DNA of 64,000 nt from Bos javanicus (taxonomy: Eukaryota > Chordata > Mammalia > Artiodactyla > Bovidae). Location: contig NC_083896.1 in NCBI RefSeq assembly GCF_032452875.1, positions 1,426,001 to 1,490,000 on the forward strand. The letters are read 5' to 3'. Shown here in pieces: positions 44,400-55,829 of the stretch. Within the stretch, counting starts at the first letter, position 1. Each line of letters starts with the position of its first letter. Made by a program: the position numbers and the translations under genes. The notes below the pieces were generated by a model. That model was not told the origin of the DNA. It did not search any database and worked only from the letters and a program-made list of their open reading frames with translations.

Positions 44400-45405
44400 A
44401 AATTCTGTTTTTAGTGAAGTACAGTTGATTTTGGTGGGCTGCAGCCCCTAGGGTTGCAGAGAGTCAGACCCAACTGAGTGACTGAGCACACACACACACA
44501 CATAGCTGATTTACAATGTTATCTTAGTTTCAGATTCTTCCCTAGGTTATTGCAAGATACTGAATTCAGTTCCCTATGATATACAGTCGGTTCCTGTTTA
44601 TTTATAATAGTGCGTATCTGTTAATCCCAAACTAATGTATCCCTCCACTGCCTTCCCTTTTGGTAACCATGTGTTTGTTTTCCATGTCTGTGAGTCTTTT
44701 TTGTTTTGTAAATAAGTTTATTTGTATCATATTTTTAGGTTCCACATAAAAATGATACGGTATTTGTCTTTCTCTGACTTACTTCACTTACTATGATAAT
44801 CTCTAGGTTCAAACATGTTACTGCAAATGGCATTCTTTCTTTTTTATGACTGAGTAGTATTCCATTGTGTGTATATGTGTGTGTATGTGTGTGTGTGTGT
44901 ATAAAACACATCTTTTTGTCCATTCATTTTTGATGAACATTTAGGTTGCTTCCATGTCTTTGCTATTACAGTGCTGCTATGAACACTGGGGTGCTTATAT
45001 CTTTCTGAATTAAGAGTTTTTGTCTTGTCTTTTCTGTATATATGCCCAGGAGGAAGGCTGCCGAATCATATGATAACTCTATTTTTCGTTTTTTAAGGAG
45101 CCTCCATACTTTTCTGTGTAGTGGCCGCACCAATTTACCCTCCCACTAACAGTTTAGGAGGTGTTCTGTTTCTCCACCGCTTCTCCAGTATTGATTATTT
45201 GTAGATTTTTAAATGATGGCCATTCTGACAGGTGTGAGGTGATACCTCATCGTGGTTTTGATTTGCATTTCTCTAATAATCTGTGATGTTGAGCATCTTT
45301 TCACGTGCCTGTTGGTCATTTGTATGTCTTCTTTGGAGAAATTCTATTTAGGTCTTCTGCTTGTTTTTGATTGGGCTGTTTGTGGTTTGTTGTTGCTGCT
45401 GAGCT
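44400..45405 (-). mobile_element. L1 LINE 3' half, reversed
   Basis: Follows the reversed L1 order: AGCTGATTTACAATGTTATC, TAATCCCAAACTAATGTATC, TTCCACATAAAAATGATACG, TATTCCATTGTGTGTATATG and TTTGATTTGCATTTCTCTAA. It parallels the copy at 36.9-37.9 kb. No coding frame remains. Confidence 0.85.
44432..44504 (+). mobile_element. Bov-A 3' scrap with a CA tail
   Basis: GGTGGGCTGCAGCCCCTAGG to ACTGAGTGACTGAGCACACA inside the L1. AGTTGATT before and AGCTGATT after it suggest a target duplication. Confidence 0.82.
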
Positions 45406-46526
45406 GTATGAGCCGCTGTGACCCCTCGTGACTCGTGTTGGAGGATGGTGATGTGTGGCGGGGAGCCTCTCAACACTGCTCACTGGGTTTCTGCGACTCA
45501 GGCCAGTGCTTCTGCCTCACGCCTGCCTTGGGAGTCCCTGAAGTTCACGTTTCCTCAGGCTTTTCCCTCAGCCCATCATCCATCCATTACCATCCTTAGG
45601 CCACAGTGCATCCTCTCTGTGGAAGAGCCTTTCATCAGTTTGGAATGGTTTATCCTTTAGGGTTCAGCTCTGGGTGGTGCTCCAGGCTACGGGTTAGAGA
45701 GTGAGACAGTTGCAGGTGCTAGCTGGGCCCAAATCCCTCTTGCATTCCCGGGATTCTAATGGTTCCTTTTGTTCTTCATTGGATTCCTATTAGACATTAG
45801 TTAACACATGTAAAATGAGTATGTAGATGCTCAGCTGGTCCTGCGTGAGGGCGGGTATGAGTCAAATCTCCCACACCCACCAGCATTCAGACAAATTCAC
45901 AGTGTTGTGCTCTTTTCTGTAGCTGACAGTCTGATGTGGCTAGGAGTTTGTCTTGTATCTAAACTGCCTCAAACTTCCTCTGCTTTTTGCCTTTGCATTC
46001 CCATGTCTGGATTCATTGCACCCATTAATCACTACTTCTCAAATACCTGCCATGACCAAGACCTGTGCTGGGTGCACAGAGGAGGCAGAGAAGCCCTTTA
46101 CTCCTCTTTTCCAGGAGCTTTCAGGCCAGTTGGAGAGACTGGAGGCACATGTGTAAGGAGGAAATGTACATTCCCCGAGAGAATGGGATGGGGAGAGGAT
46201 AACCCCACAGCGAATGGGATGGGGAGAGGATAACCCCACAGCAGGGAGTCAGGTTAACCACGGCTGAGACAGTGCAGGGATCCAGACAAACCCACCGCAG
46301 GGCAGGCCTCTGTTTTGGGAGCGAGGTGCCGAGAGACGATCTCCCACAGCGGACGGCAGCGTCTCAGGTCCGTGTCCTCTGCTGAGCCGGAGCAGTGCTG
46401 CGGACATGATCCAGAGACGGCTATCATGTTAACGGAAACGTGGGTGTTATCTGTGTTTTCCCAGCAGCCCCCACTCCCTCAAATTTGCTCAATTCTCAAA
46501 CCAGTTTGCTCCTGGATAATTAAAAG
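45406..46526. other. Intergenic, mostly unique-looking DNA
   Basis: No gene supported. A diverged MIR/L2-like phrase (ACCAAGACCTGTGCTGGGTG) is at about 46053. A tandem duplication is listed separately. Confidence 0.4.
46181..46242. repeat. Exact 31-bp tandem duplication
   Basis: A 31-base unit starting GAATGGGATGGGGAGAGG occurs at 46181-46211 and again without change at 46212-46242. Confidence 0.97.
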
Positions 46527-46725
46527 TAAGGGCTTCCCAGGTGGCTCAGTGGTAAAGAATCCACCTGCAATGCAGGAGACACAGGTTTGATTCCTGGGTC
46601 GGGAAGGTCCCCTGGAGAAGGAAGTGGCAACCCACTCCAGTATCCTTGCCTGGAGAATCCCATGGACGCAAGAGCCTGACGGGCTACAGTCCATGGGGTC
46701 ACAAAGAGTCTGACATGAGTCACAT
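46527..46725 (+). mobile_element. Bov-tA SINE
   Basis: GGGCTTCCCAGGTGGCTCAG head to GGGTCACAAAGAGTCTGACA tail; full length and well preserved. Confidence 0.93.
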
Positions 46726-46904
46726 AAAAATATATATCTGGGCCATTACCAGGCCAAAGTTAACTCAAGTCCCACCTCCTCTTGGAAGTGATTCCCAGCG
46801 TTAGATGGCCTGATGGGTCTTCTTCAGATGAGCTGTGGCCCTCCTCCTCCTCCCTGCATCATGTTGTAGCTCAATCATGGGCTAAATAGACTTTTTAATT
46901 TTTA

Positions 46905-46985
46905 TATTGGTTTAGCCTTTTCCTTTTTTAATTTTTTAATTGAAGGATAATTGCTTTACAGAATTTTGTCAGTGTCCTACAAAGG
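46905..46985 (-). mobile_element. L1 3'-end scrap
   Basis: TTTTTAATTGAAGGATAATT and GCTTTACAGAATTTTGTCAG are the reversed 3' end seen also at about 37950. Confidence 0.75.
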
Positions 46986-47086
46986 AGGTTATAACCACTC
47001 TTTGCTGATGTAATAACAGGACCTCTGCTTTTTGTTCACTCCCTCCCACAGCAACACCTGGGGCAATTGTGTGTGGCCTCCTGGAT

Positions 47087-47135
47087 CTGGGGAGGCGGGG
47101 AGGGAGAGGGAAGGGGAGGGGAGGGGAGGAGCAGC
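47087..47135 (+). repeat. G-rich tract, possible G-quadruplex
   Basis: Many closely spaced GGG and GGGG runs with short A/GA/C spacers. On the plus strand it meets the usual four-tract rule several times over. Confidence 0.85.
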
Positions 47136-47299
47136 AGGCAGGCCTCACTCCTCTCCTTTCAATGTTCAACCAGAGCTGCTTGCTTTTTATCTCAACCATA
47201 TATGTGTTGGGCCTCAGCCTATGATTTCTTTTGAATGTTGAATCCTCCTGTTGAGCAAAACCCATTGAAAACCACTGTTGTAAGAAACTGGGTATGAAA

Positions 47300-47375
47300 A
47301 GGAAAGCTGAAATAGTGATTTAAAAGAAGCTTGCTTTGCAAAGCAACTATACTTCAATAAAGAACAAACAAAAAA
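47300..47375 (+). mobile_element. L1 3' tail scrap
   Basis: GCAACTATACTTCAATAAAG followed by AACAAACAAAAAACAAAGGC matches the terminal part of old L1 3' ends. Only the tail is left. Confidence 0.5.
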
Positions 47376-47475
47376 CAAAGGCAAAGAAAAGAAGTTTGCG
47401 GACTTGACAAAATGATCCGGAGAGGCAAGTGCACTGTCAGTCCTGGACATACTCCACGTTCACGCTCTCTTGACT

Positions 47476-47683
47476 GTTGCGTGTGTGTGTGTGCGCTCAG
47501 TAGTGTCCAACTCTCTTGTGACCCCCTAGACTGTGGGCTCCTCTGTCCATGGGGCTTCCCAGGCAAGATTGCTAGAGCAGGTTGCTGTTTCCTTCTCCAG
47601 GGGATCTTTCCAACCCAGGGATCAAATCCTGAGACTCCTGCACTGCCGGCAGATTTTTTACCACTGAGCCACACTGGAAGCCC
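47476..47683 (-). mobile_element. Bov-tA SINE with GT tail
   Basis: CTTGACT at 47469-47475 and 47684-47690 flanks the copy, which starts with a GTGTGTGTGT tail and ends GAGCCACACTGGAAGCCC. Confidence 0.9.
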
Positions 47684-47690
47684 CTTGACT

Positions 47691-49315
47691 CGGTTAAATT
47701 TTAAGATAATTGTCATCTAGATCTTTGTTTCCACATGCAATTTCCAATCATGTGTTAACCCTGAAGAGAATAAAGTGGCATTCAGATGTAGCATATTTTA
47801 AATTTTTGCATTGTTTGTATTTGCATTAGGGATATAAAGGTTTTAGAATTTGTCCATGGACTGTTCTTTTTCTAAACACAAATTTTCTTTGCATCTTCTA
47901 AAGATAATGTTTCCCATCTTCTAAAGATAACACTGAAAAATATCCTTTGTGTCCAGGATAGAAATCACTAAGTAGTTTAAGGAATGACAACTTGGGTTGT
48001 TTTCCTCACGTGGAACTTTGTCCCCACCGATGTTCTGTCATGAAACGTGGTTTCTGTGGCCACAGTGCTACTCACCACCTGCGTGCTCACAAGAGGCAAC
48101 GCTGGAAAGTGGTAAAAGCCAGAGCCGGTAATCAGAGGCTGGCGTTTCTCTCTTACTCACCATGATTCTAGTAAGTTCTTAACAGCTTGAGTCCTAGGAA
48201 CAAGGATACTAGCCATGCTGACTTCCCAGGCTTGTTCTGGGTAGAAATAAATAATTCTCTGTGAAGCCTTTTTGCAAATATCAAGAGTTCTACAAATCCA
48301 CGTGGCTGTGTCACTGAAGTGAACAGGGCTCTTCATTTCCCATGGCAATGACACTCATCTAAAGGACATCGTGACTTATCTGTCTGCATGTGGAGATTCA
48401 GTTTCTTCAAAGAGAAAAATAATACTATAAAAGCTGTAGGGCTTACCTGGAATAATGACACAGGGATTTTTCATAATCTTTATATAAATGTCATTTTTAA
48501 AGAAAGAAAAATGGATTATCACTCTTGTTTATTTGTAACTTGAGTTTTATTGTTCACTACCATGCTATTACTCTTCTATACAGACTTGGCATTTGCATTT
48601 TAAGTCCAAAGAATGTCTCATTTCTTTATTATATTTAAAACAGAGGTATTACAAAGGAGAAAGTAACAACGATGCTTTCTATTTTATATCCATGAAGTAA
48701 TTAGTACATGAAGCATTAATCTGGCACATGTTTTAAGCATGCACACAGTATGTTCCACATCTTTTTGCGTTAAAACAGAAAGACATTACAAAGATGAATG
48801 CAGAAACAGTAAGCTCTACGGTTTTTTTTTCTAAAAGAAATTTTAGGATATTTACATAGTTTAAAATACTTAATATTTTTCATTTAAAAAAAATCCTTGA
48901 ACTTTCAAACCTAGTACAATGGAGCTGCACTTCATGTGTTTATTCTTAGAATATAGTGCAGCCCTTTCCCTCATCATGTGTTGTTACAGAGGAAATGGGT
49001 TTCCGTACACATTAAAGTGGGAAAAAGCTGCATGTTTAATTCCAAACAATTCCTTAAACTGGAGGGAACAAGTCTCTTTTGAAGTAGTCATGTTTATTTT
49101 ATAGTAACTCTGTAGCTGAACAATTTATTATGTTAATACAGAAATACCAAGAGCTTTATCAAACAAAATACTTACTATTTTCTAGCTGCCTTACAGAAAT
49201 GATTTACTCAAGAAAACAGAACAAAATTTCTCAGTTTCATTAATCAGCTTTGTAAATATTTTGCCAGAGCTTTGTTTTCCTGGGGTGGGGGAAGCAAATA
49301 AAAACGTTTAAAAGC
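47691..49315 (-). other. Candidate DEUP1 3' UTR and downstream DNA
   Basis: No other gene seen. The part nearest 49315 should be DEUP1 3' UTR on the minus strand. Minus-strand AATAAA hexamers are at 49124-49129 and 49093-49098 (TTTATT on plus), with others farther away; which is used is unknown. 47892-47932 has a short direct repeat CATCTTCTAAAGATAA. A 65-codon minus frame at 48157-48354 has no recognisable family. Confidence 0.45.
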
Positions 49316-49492
49316 TCATATATGTCTATCTTGTTTTAGCTTGGTGTATTTATTAAGAGTAAATTCTGTGTGTCTTTGCAGTTCATCAATATGTGTATTT
49401 AGAAGTTTTTCAAGTTCTTTTGCTCGCTTCTCCTCCTCCAGAAGGAAATGCTGCGTGGCCAAAGAAGCCGGGAAGGATATATCTGGGGGAGA
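49316..49492 (-). CDS. DEUP1: DEUP1 terminal coding exon (partial gene)
   Basis: On the minus strand a T-rich tract ending TTCTTTCTTTAG gives a splice acceptor, then 58 codons and TGA (49318-49316). The peptide starts SPPDISFPASLATQHFLLEE and ends KLKQDRHI. The middle is a charged heptad-like helix (EEEKRAKELEKLLNTHIDEL), fitting the coiled-coil C-terminus of the CEP63/DEUP1 family; the ending agrees with my memory of DEUP1 rather than CEP63. DEUP1 (CCDC67) builds deuterosomes that amplify centrioles in multiciliated cells. The upstream exons lie at higher coordinates, probably beyond the window, as none was recognised before 64000. Convergent with SMCO4, as expected by synteny. Exon phase 0 is inferred from the 177-base length. 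Confidence 0.87.
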   Translation of the reverse strand, partial: SPPDISFPASLATQHFLLEEEKRAKELEKLLNTHIDELQRHTEFTLNKYTKLKQDRHI

Positions 49493-50319
49493 CTAAAGAA
49501 AGAAGAAAAAGTTAGATGAGGAACACAAGGTCTTTTACAATCTTCGTGTTTCTTGGTAAACAAACTGTCAAACACTGCAGCTCTTAATGAAAAACATATC
49601 TTAAGCTGAGCTCTCCACACCAGTGTGATGTAGTCACTGCTAATGAAGTCCTCAAGGAACAAATTCAAAAACTGGCTTAAAAAGGGGCTCACGGCTGCAT
49701 GCAGTGAGCCAGGTGAGGCGGGATAAAAGCATGATGTTTGGTAGGAGGGTAAATATTGTCTGTCCAGTTGCAGCTGAGATCACCTCAGTGATGAGTGCCG
49801 GGCTGCACCCTTCATGTGGTGTGGAAGTGCTCAGTTACCTGTGACCTGTCTAGTGCTTATTTACACACACACAAATGTGTGACTGAGGAATAAAGAGCAA
49901 TGATAGATAATTTTACAGTGCTTCGTTCAAAATTAATGTTTTAGGTTAATTAAAAAAATAAGTTGGGGAAATTTTTACTTTTGGTTTTTAGTTCTGCAGC
50001 ACCCCCAGACTCTTCTTCAACTTTTGTTTTATTGGAAGAATGGGATTTTTATAAAGCCTAAGAAGAGTCCACGATCGGAACACTGTCCGCAAGCCTGGTC
50101 TTTGGCAGGGGCGTATGGACTGGGGCGGGGGCGGGGGCGTGCAGCCAGCTCACGGGGCAGCCCCAGCGCAGCTTCCGGGCCAGGTACCACGTCTTCACTC
50201 AAAGAGAATATGACGGTCTGGGGGGCATGGGACGCTGCTGTTGATCTGGCAAATATATTCTTTTTAATACTCAGTAAGGAGGAAGGTCAGAAGTAGCTAG
50301 CATTCTTCTGGGACAGACA
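49493..50319. other. DEUP1 last intron start; no other exon seen
   Basis: Non-coding. A GC patch with GGGGCGGGGGCGGGGGC at about 50117-50133 resembles Sp1-type or G-quadruplex sequence. No minus-strand exon with coiled-coil coding was recognised. Confidence 0.45.
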
Positions 50320-51640
50320 ACATCCATGTTCTCGCCCCAACATGATGTTTTATGCTAACAGTGCTGTCATAACACACTCTGGAGGAGCCTGGATCAGTTG
50401 GACATTCCAAAGACTGCAGATACAGTAACACGAGCATTGTGCTAAGATATGATGAGCAAGAATTGGTAAGCAGGCTGAAGGCTTGGAAAGACAGAGGTAC
50501 TTCAGAGAGTTAAGAGGGAAACCCCAGAAGCAATTCAGGGCTTGACACTATGTAGGTGTCTGGAGATATGGAGCATGTCAGGACATCTTTTTAAGCACAA
50601 ACTAATGTACCTTGTACTTCTTATCACTATGAAAGAAGCATAAGGCTTGGTAGGTCTCTTCAAGTTTCGGAGGCAGAATGTTCCACTCTGGGGAGGAATA
50701 ATCTGAATCATTTATTATGTGACACAGACGGCTGTTTTGTTTGTTTTTAAGAAGGGCCCAGAGCAAGAAAGGGCTCTGCAGTCAGTTGGGAGTGGGGCAC
50801 AAGCTGTCTTGCTACTCGGGTGAAATGACTTAGCAGATTTTATACTAGAAGAAGTTGTGGTAGAGAAAAATTATGGTAGGCTCTTTGTGAAGCCTCTGGC
50901 AAATTTCAAAGGGAAAGCTGTATTACAATCCCTTAAGCCATGCCATCTGCAGCAGAACACTGTATACTATTTGCAAGACAGTTCCTGTCATGCTCGTGAG
51001 TCCTGATTGAGACAGAGCATCTAAGAAGCAGACAGGATGACCTGACCTAGTCTCTGACTTGGCTATTCCAATAGAATTATGCATGGGTCCTCTACCTCCC
51101 TTTACCCAGGTTCATCTAGCTACTGTTCCTGTTGAATGTCTGATCTGCTTGCAATAGAGACCAAAGCTGAGCTCCTGATATGGCACCATCCCTCAAGGAG
51201 ATCAACCAAACTCTTTGTGGCAAACAGATTACATCAGGTCCCTCAATCCTTGGAAAGGGCAGAAAGGGCAATATGCCATCCTTACCAGAACTGACGTGTA
51301 TCCTACAGTCTGCATCTCCTGCCTGCAGGGCCTTGGCCAGCACCACTGTCTAAGGGCTCACAGAGTAACTGATTGATTGACCTGAGATCCTGATTAATAA
51401 TAAACCTACTTTACAGCAGAGAAGTATGGCAGTGAGGGCATGATCAGGTGTCCATTGGTTCTACCACATACGACATATTTGTCTGCAGAGGGTGCTAACC
51501 TGATAGGCTTCCTGAAGGCACAGCTGAGGCATCAGCTTGTGAACCATATCCTGTGAGCATGGCAGCCATTCTTCAGGATTTGGTGTGGACTTTAAACCAA
51601 TGGCTGTCACAGGCTACTGTGTCTGTAACAGTGATCTGGG
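50320..51640 (+). mobile_element. ERV-L-like endogenous retrovirus pol fossil
   Basis: Decayed internal sequence of a class III (ERV-L type) endogenous retrovirus. The part at about 51190-51560 can be followed as an integrase-like reading in one plus-strand register beginning near 51218 (WQTDY), broken by an in-frame TGA at 51374-51376 and further stops after it. The part before it (50600-51180) fits the RNase H-integrase span by order only. No LTR pair or open frame was seen. Old and non-functional. Confidence 0.6.
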
Positions 51641-52511
51641 AACAGAAGGGAGGACGTAGGAACGGCTTCACTCTCTGTTCACCCTCTTGGAGAATTTGTA
51701 CCTTCTCTCTCTGTCTTTAGGCTCTGTTGGTCGACAGGTCTTTGGTGTCAGAGAAGGAAAGCGTCTCACCAAGTGAGACCGTGGAGTCTCCGCAAACTTA
51801 AAGCTTTGGCAGCATCTAGTCACAGGACTCTCCATGCTGACAAGTCGGAGGCACAGAAAAGAGGTGCGATACTGGCAGAGGCACCTGACCCCGAGCATCA
51901 TCAGGGGTGAGACCGTTACTACACGGGGGCAGCGAAGAATACGTCTGGGACTCAGGTAATCCACGGAGGGGCTCTCTCGGTGCTCTCACGCCCAGTTTTA
52001 AGTACAGGCGCCAAACCACACCCTGCTAAGGGCACAGGAACCAGGGCTTACCCCCCAAGGCCAGCCATCAGGACCAACGGGAGTGTCGGCCAAGGGGAGG
52101 GAACCTAGAGTGGGTGAGGAGACTGTGAGCGTCAGTTAAGGCCTCAGATGGCACCAAGGGCTACAGGTTGTTCCAGTGACCCTCCTCCCGTAAGTTTTCC
52201 CAGAAATTATGACCAGTCAGAATCTTGGAGAAGCTAGGCCTGAATGGCATGAACAATGTGAAGAGAACATGGATCTGAGTGGTTCAAGCAGGGGCCATAA
52301 TGGATGCTGCCCATGCCTACCCACACCTGTCACCAGGCTGGCATGTCTACCTTCCAGCTGCCCTGGGTTTTGGCTGCTAACAGCTCACAGGTGGCCCCTT
52401 CTCTGCAGATCTGCCCGTGGCTGAACTGGAGCCTCCTGCCTCGCCTGGGAAGTTGCAATCCCCCCTCTTGTCAGGGGCAGTGACTGATCGACATGGGGGT
52501 ACAAAACACCA
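51641..52511. other. Unassigned, possibly more ERV-derived DNA
   Basis: 51640-52010 has a 98-codon minus frame without a domain. 52140-52500 reads like repeat-derived DNA, perhaps from the same ERV group, but I cannot place it. No gene supported. Confidence 0.35.
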
Positions 52512-55183
52512 GTGGGGAAGATGGTGGTGTAGACAGGCCCTGAGCTCACCTCCTCTCACAGGCATATCAGAATCACAGCTATCTGCAGAGCAACCATCAC
52601 AGAAAAAGACTGGAATCTATCAGGAAAGATCTACAATGAACGACAGAAGAAGGAACCACAACAAGACAGGTAGGAAGAGTGGATCCATGATATAGTGAAA
52701 TCTCACACCCCCCAGGGAGGTGGCTCACACATGGGAGAATAATTAAACTGCAGAGGTTCTCCCACAGCAGAGAGAGTCCTGAATGCCACACCGAGCTCCA
52801 GCACTGGGAAGAGGAGCCTCCAGAGCATTCGGCTTTGAAGGCCATCAGGGCTTAACTGCAGGAGCCCCACAAGACTAGGGGAAAAAGACTTCACTCTTAA
52901 AGGGCTCACACAAAATCTCATGTGTACAAGGACCCAGGGCAAGAGCAGTAATTTGATAGGAGCCTGGGCCAGATCTACCTGTTGGCCTTGGAGAGTCTCC
53001 TGGAGAGGCAGGGAATGGCTGCAGCTCACCCTGGGAACAAAGACATTGGTGTCAGACATATTGGGAAACATTCAACTGCACGAATGCTCTTGGAAGCTGA
53101 CATCTTGGATCATTAGCGTCAAGACCTGGCCCCACCTAACAGCCTGAATGTGGCAGTGCTGGGACACTTCAGGCCAAACAACTAACTGGGGGGAAACACA
53201 GCCCTACCCGTCAGCAGACAAGCTTCCTAAAGACTAAAGGACACACAGCCACCTGTGGATACACCTAGACAGGGCCTGGACCACCAGAGGGCCAAGACCC
53301 AGCTCTACCTACCAGTGGGCAGGCATCAGCCTCTCTTTCTAGAGAGCCTGCACAAACCTCTAGACCAGCCTCACCCACCAGGGAGCAGACACCAGAAGCA
53401 AGAAAACTATAATCCTGTAAGGCACGCCAGACCTTCCTGGGACTAGCTGGCCCTGGCCCTGACAACTAGGAGGTTAACACAACCTCCAGACACCTTAGTC
53501 CCCATACCCAACAGTATCATGAACTGCCTCCCTGACAATGATCTGAAATGAGCTCTGGGATCCCTGGGCCCTGCAGCCAGACTCCAGGAACCACGTCTGC
53601 CTGAGAGTAGGCAGGCAGTAACCCCAGGATCTGGCTTTACCTGCCAGTGAGTGGGCAAAAGCCTCAGTCTTTGGGACCCTGATCCTGCCCACCAGTGAGC
53701 CAGCACTAGCCCCAGCCTCCCTAGGATTCCATAACCAGGCACTTCATGACCATGCCCCATTGAACAGCAGCCAGCAAAGTCTACACAAGACAGGGTCTGG
53801 CAACCAACCAGACTAGGGACTGACCAAGCTTCCTGGACACCTACACACCCTGCCACAAGAGAAGGACGCAAGCAGCCCTCTCAGGGGGAGCCTCTAGCTG
53901 GGGTGACAACAGGGGAGTGTACTGCTCAGACGCAATACGACGTCTTCTCCAAGGTCAAGCAATGTTAACTGACCTACTGTATGCATAAAAATACAGATAG
54001 CAACTTAGACAAAATGAGCTGGCAGAGGAGTATATTCCAAATGAAGGAACAAGATAAATCTTTATAAGAAGAACTAAGTGATGTGGAGATAGGCAATCTA
54101 CCCAAGAAAGAGTTAAGAGTAATGATCATAAAGATGCTCAAAGAACTCTGGAGAAGAATGGATACACAGAGTGAGAAATTAGAAATTAAGAGTTAGAAAC
54201 TATAAGTAACAACCAAGCAGAGATGAGTAATACAATAACTCAAATGAAAAAATACACTACAAGCAATCAACAACAGAATAAATGATTCAGAAGAATGGAT
54301 CACTGACCTGGAAGACAGAGTAATGGAAATCACTGCTGTTGAACAGAAAACAGAATTAAAAGAAATGAGGACAGTTTAACAGACTTCTGGGACAATATCA
54401 AGTACACTAATATTTGCCTTAAGTCCCAGAAGGAGAAGAGACAAAAGGGACCCAAGAAGATGTCTGAAGAGATAATAGCTGAAAACCTCCCAAACCTGGG
54501 AAAGGAAATAGCTACCCATGTCCAGGAAGTACAGAGACTCCCAAACAGGATTAACCCACATAGTAACACACTAAGACAGATAGTAATCAAAATGAAAAAA
54601 TTAAAGAGAGAACACTAAAATCAGTAAGGGAAAAGCAACAAATAAAATGCAAGGAAACTGCCAAAGGGTTATGAGCTGATTTTGCAGCAGAAACTCTGCA
54701 GTTCAGAAGGGAGTGGCAAGATATATTTAAAGTAATGAAAGGGAAAAACCTACAACCAAGAATACTTTGCCCAGCAAGGCTCTCATTCAGATTTGATGGA
54801 GAGATAAAAAACTTTGTAGACAAACAGAAGCTAAGAGAATTCAGTACCACCAAAGCAGCTTTACAAATATTAAAGGAACTTCCTTAGGCGAAAAAGGCCA
54901 CAACTAGAAACAAGAAAATTATGGAAAGAAAAATCTCACTAGTAAAGGAAAAGATAAAGTAAAGGTAGGAAATCAGGGAGGTTAAAGGACAAAAGTAGTA
55001 AAATCATATATTTCTACAATAAGCAGTTAAGAGATACACAAAACAATTAGATATAAAAATTATATTAAAAATATGGTAACTGTGAGGGAAGGAGAGTACA
55101 AATGCAAGGCATTTTAAATGTGTTTCAAATTAGAGATTAGCAACTTAAAACATTTATATATAGATAACTATATGTAAGGACTG

Positions 55184-55190
55184 CTATATA

Positions 55191-55233
<43 letters not shown>
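55184..55233. repeat. (TA)n with TG interruption
   Basis: TATATATGTGTGTG leads into an uninterrupted TA run. GACTGCTATAT occurs on both sides, so a local duplication probably seeded the run. Easily melted DNA. Confidence 0.95.
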
Positions 55234-55235
<2 letters not shown>

Positions 55236-55829
55236 TGCTATATTAAAACCTCATTGTAACTACAAATGAAAAATCTATGATAACAATACACACAAAAAAG
55301 AAAAAGGAATCCAGTCATACCAGTAAAGATAATCATCAAATCACAAAAAATAAAGGAAATAAAAGACCTATAAAAACAAATCCAAACAACTAACAAAATG
55401 GCAGTGAGTATCAATATAAATATCAATATCAATAATCACCTTAAATATAAATGAACTAAATGTTCCAACCAAAACACACAGACTGTCTGAATGGATCAAA
55501 AGATCCAAGATCAAAAGACTGGCATACTGCTGCCTATAAGAGACCCATTTCGGATCTGGAGACACATACAGACTAAAAGTGGGGGGATGGAAAAAGATAT
55601 TCAATGCAAAAGGAACTCAAAAGTAAGCCAGAGTTGCAATACTTTTATCAGACAAAATAGACTTTAAAATAAAGACTGTTACAAGAGACAAAGGACACTA
55701 CATAATGATCAAAGGATTAATCAAAGAAGATGTAACAACTGTTAATACATATGCACCCAACATAGAAGCATCTCAATATATAAGGCAGATGTTAACAGAC
55801 ATAAAAGGAGAAATTGACAGTAATACAAT

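Noticed and set aside
48157..48354. A 65-codon minus-strand frame downstream of DEUP1
   Set aside because: No acceptor or donor in a useful place and no family recognised. It lies beyond the DEUP1 stop codon, so it cannot be part of that protein.
51668..51964. A 98-codon minus-strand frame, considered as a DEUP1 exon
   Set aside because: The peptide is Arg/Cys-rich and not coiled-coil, the flanks lack good splice sites, and it borders ERV-derived DNA.
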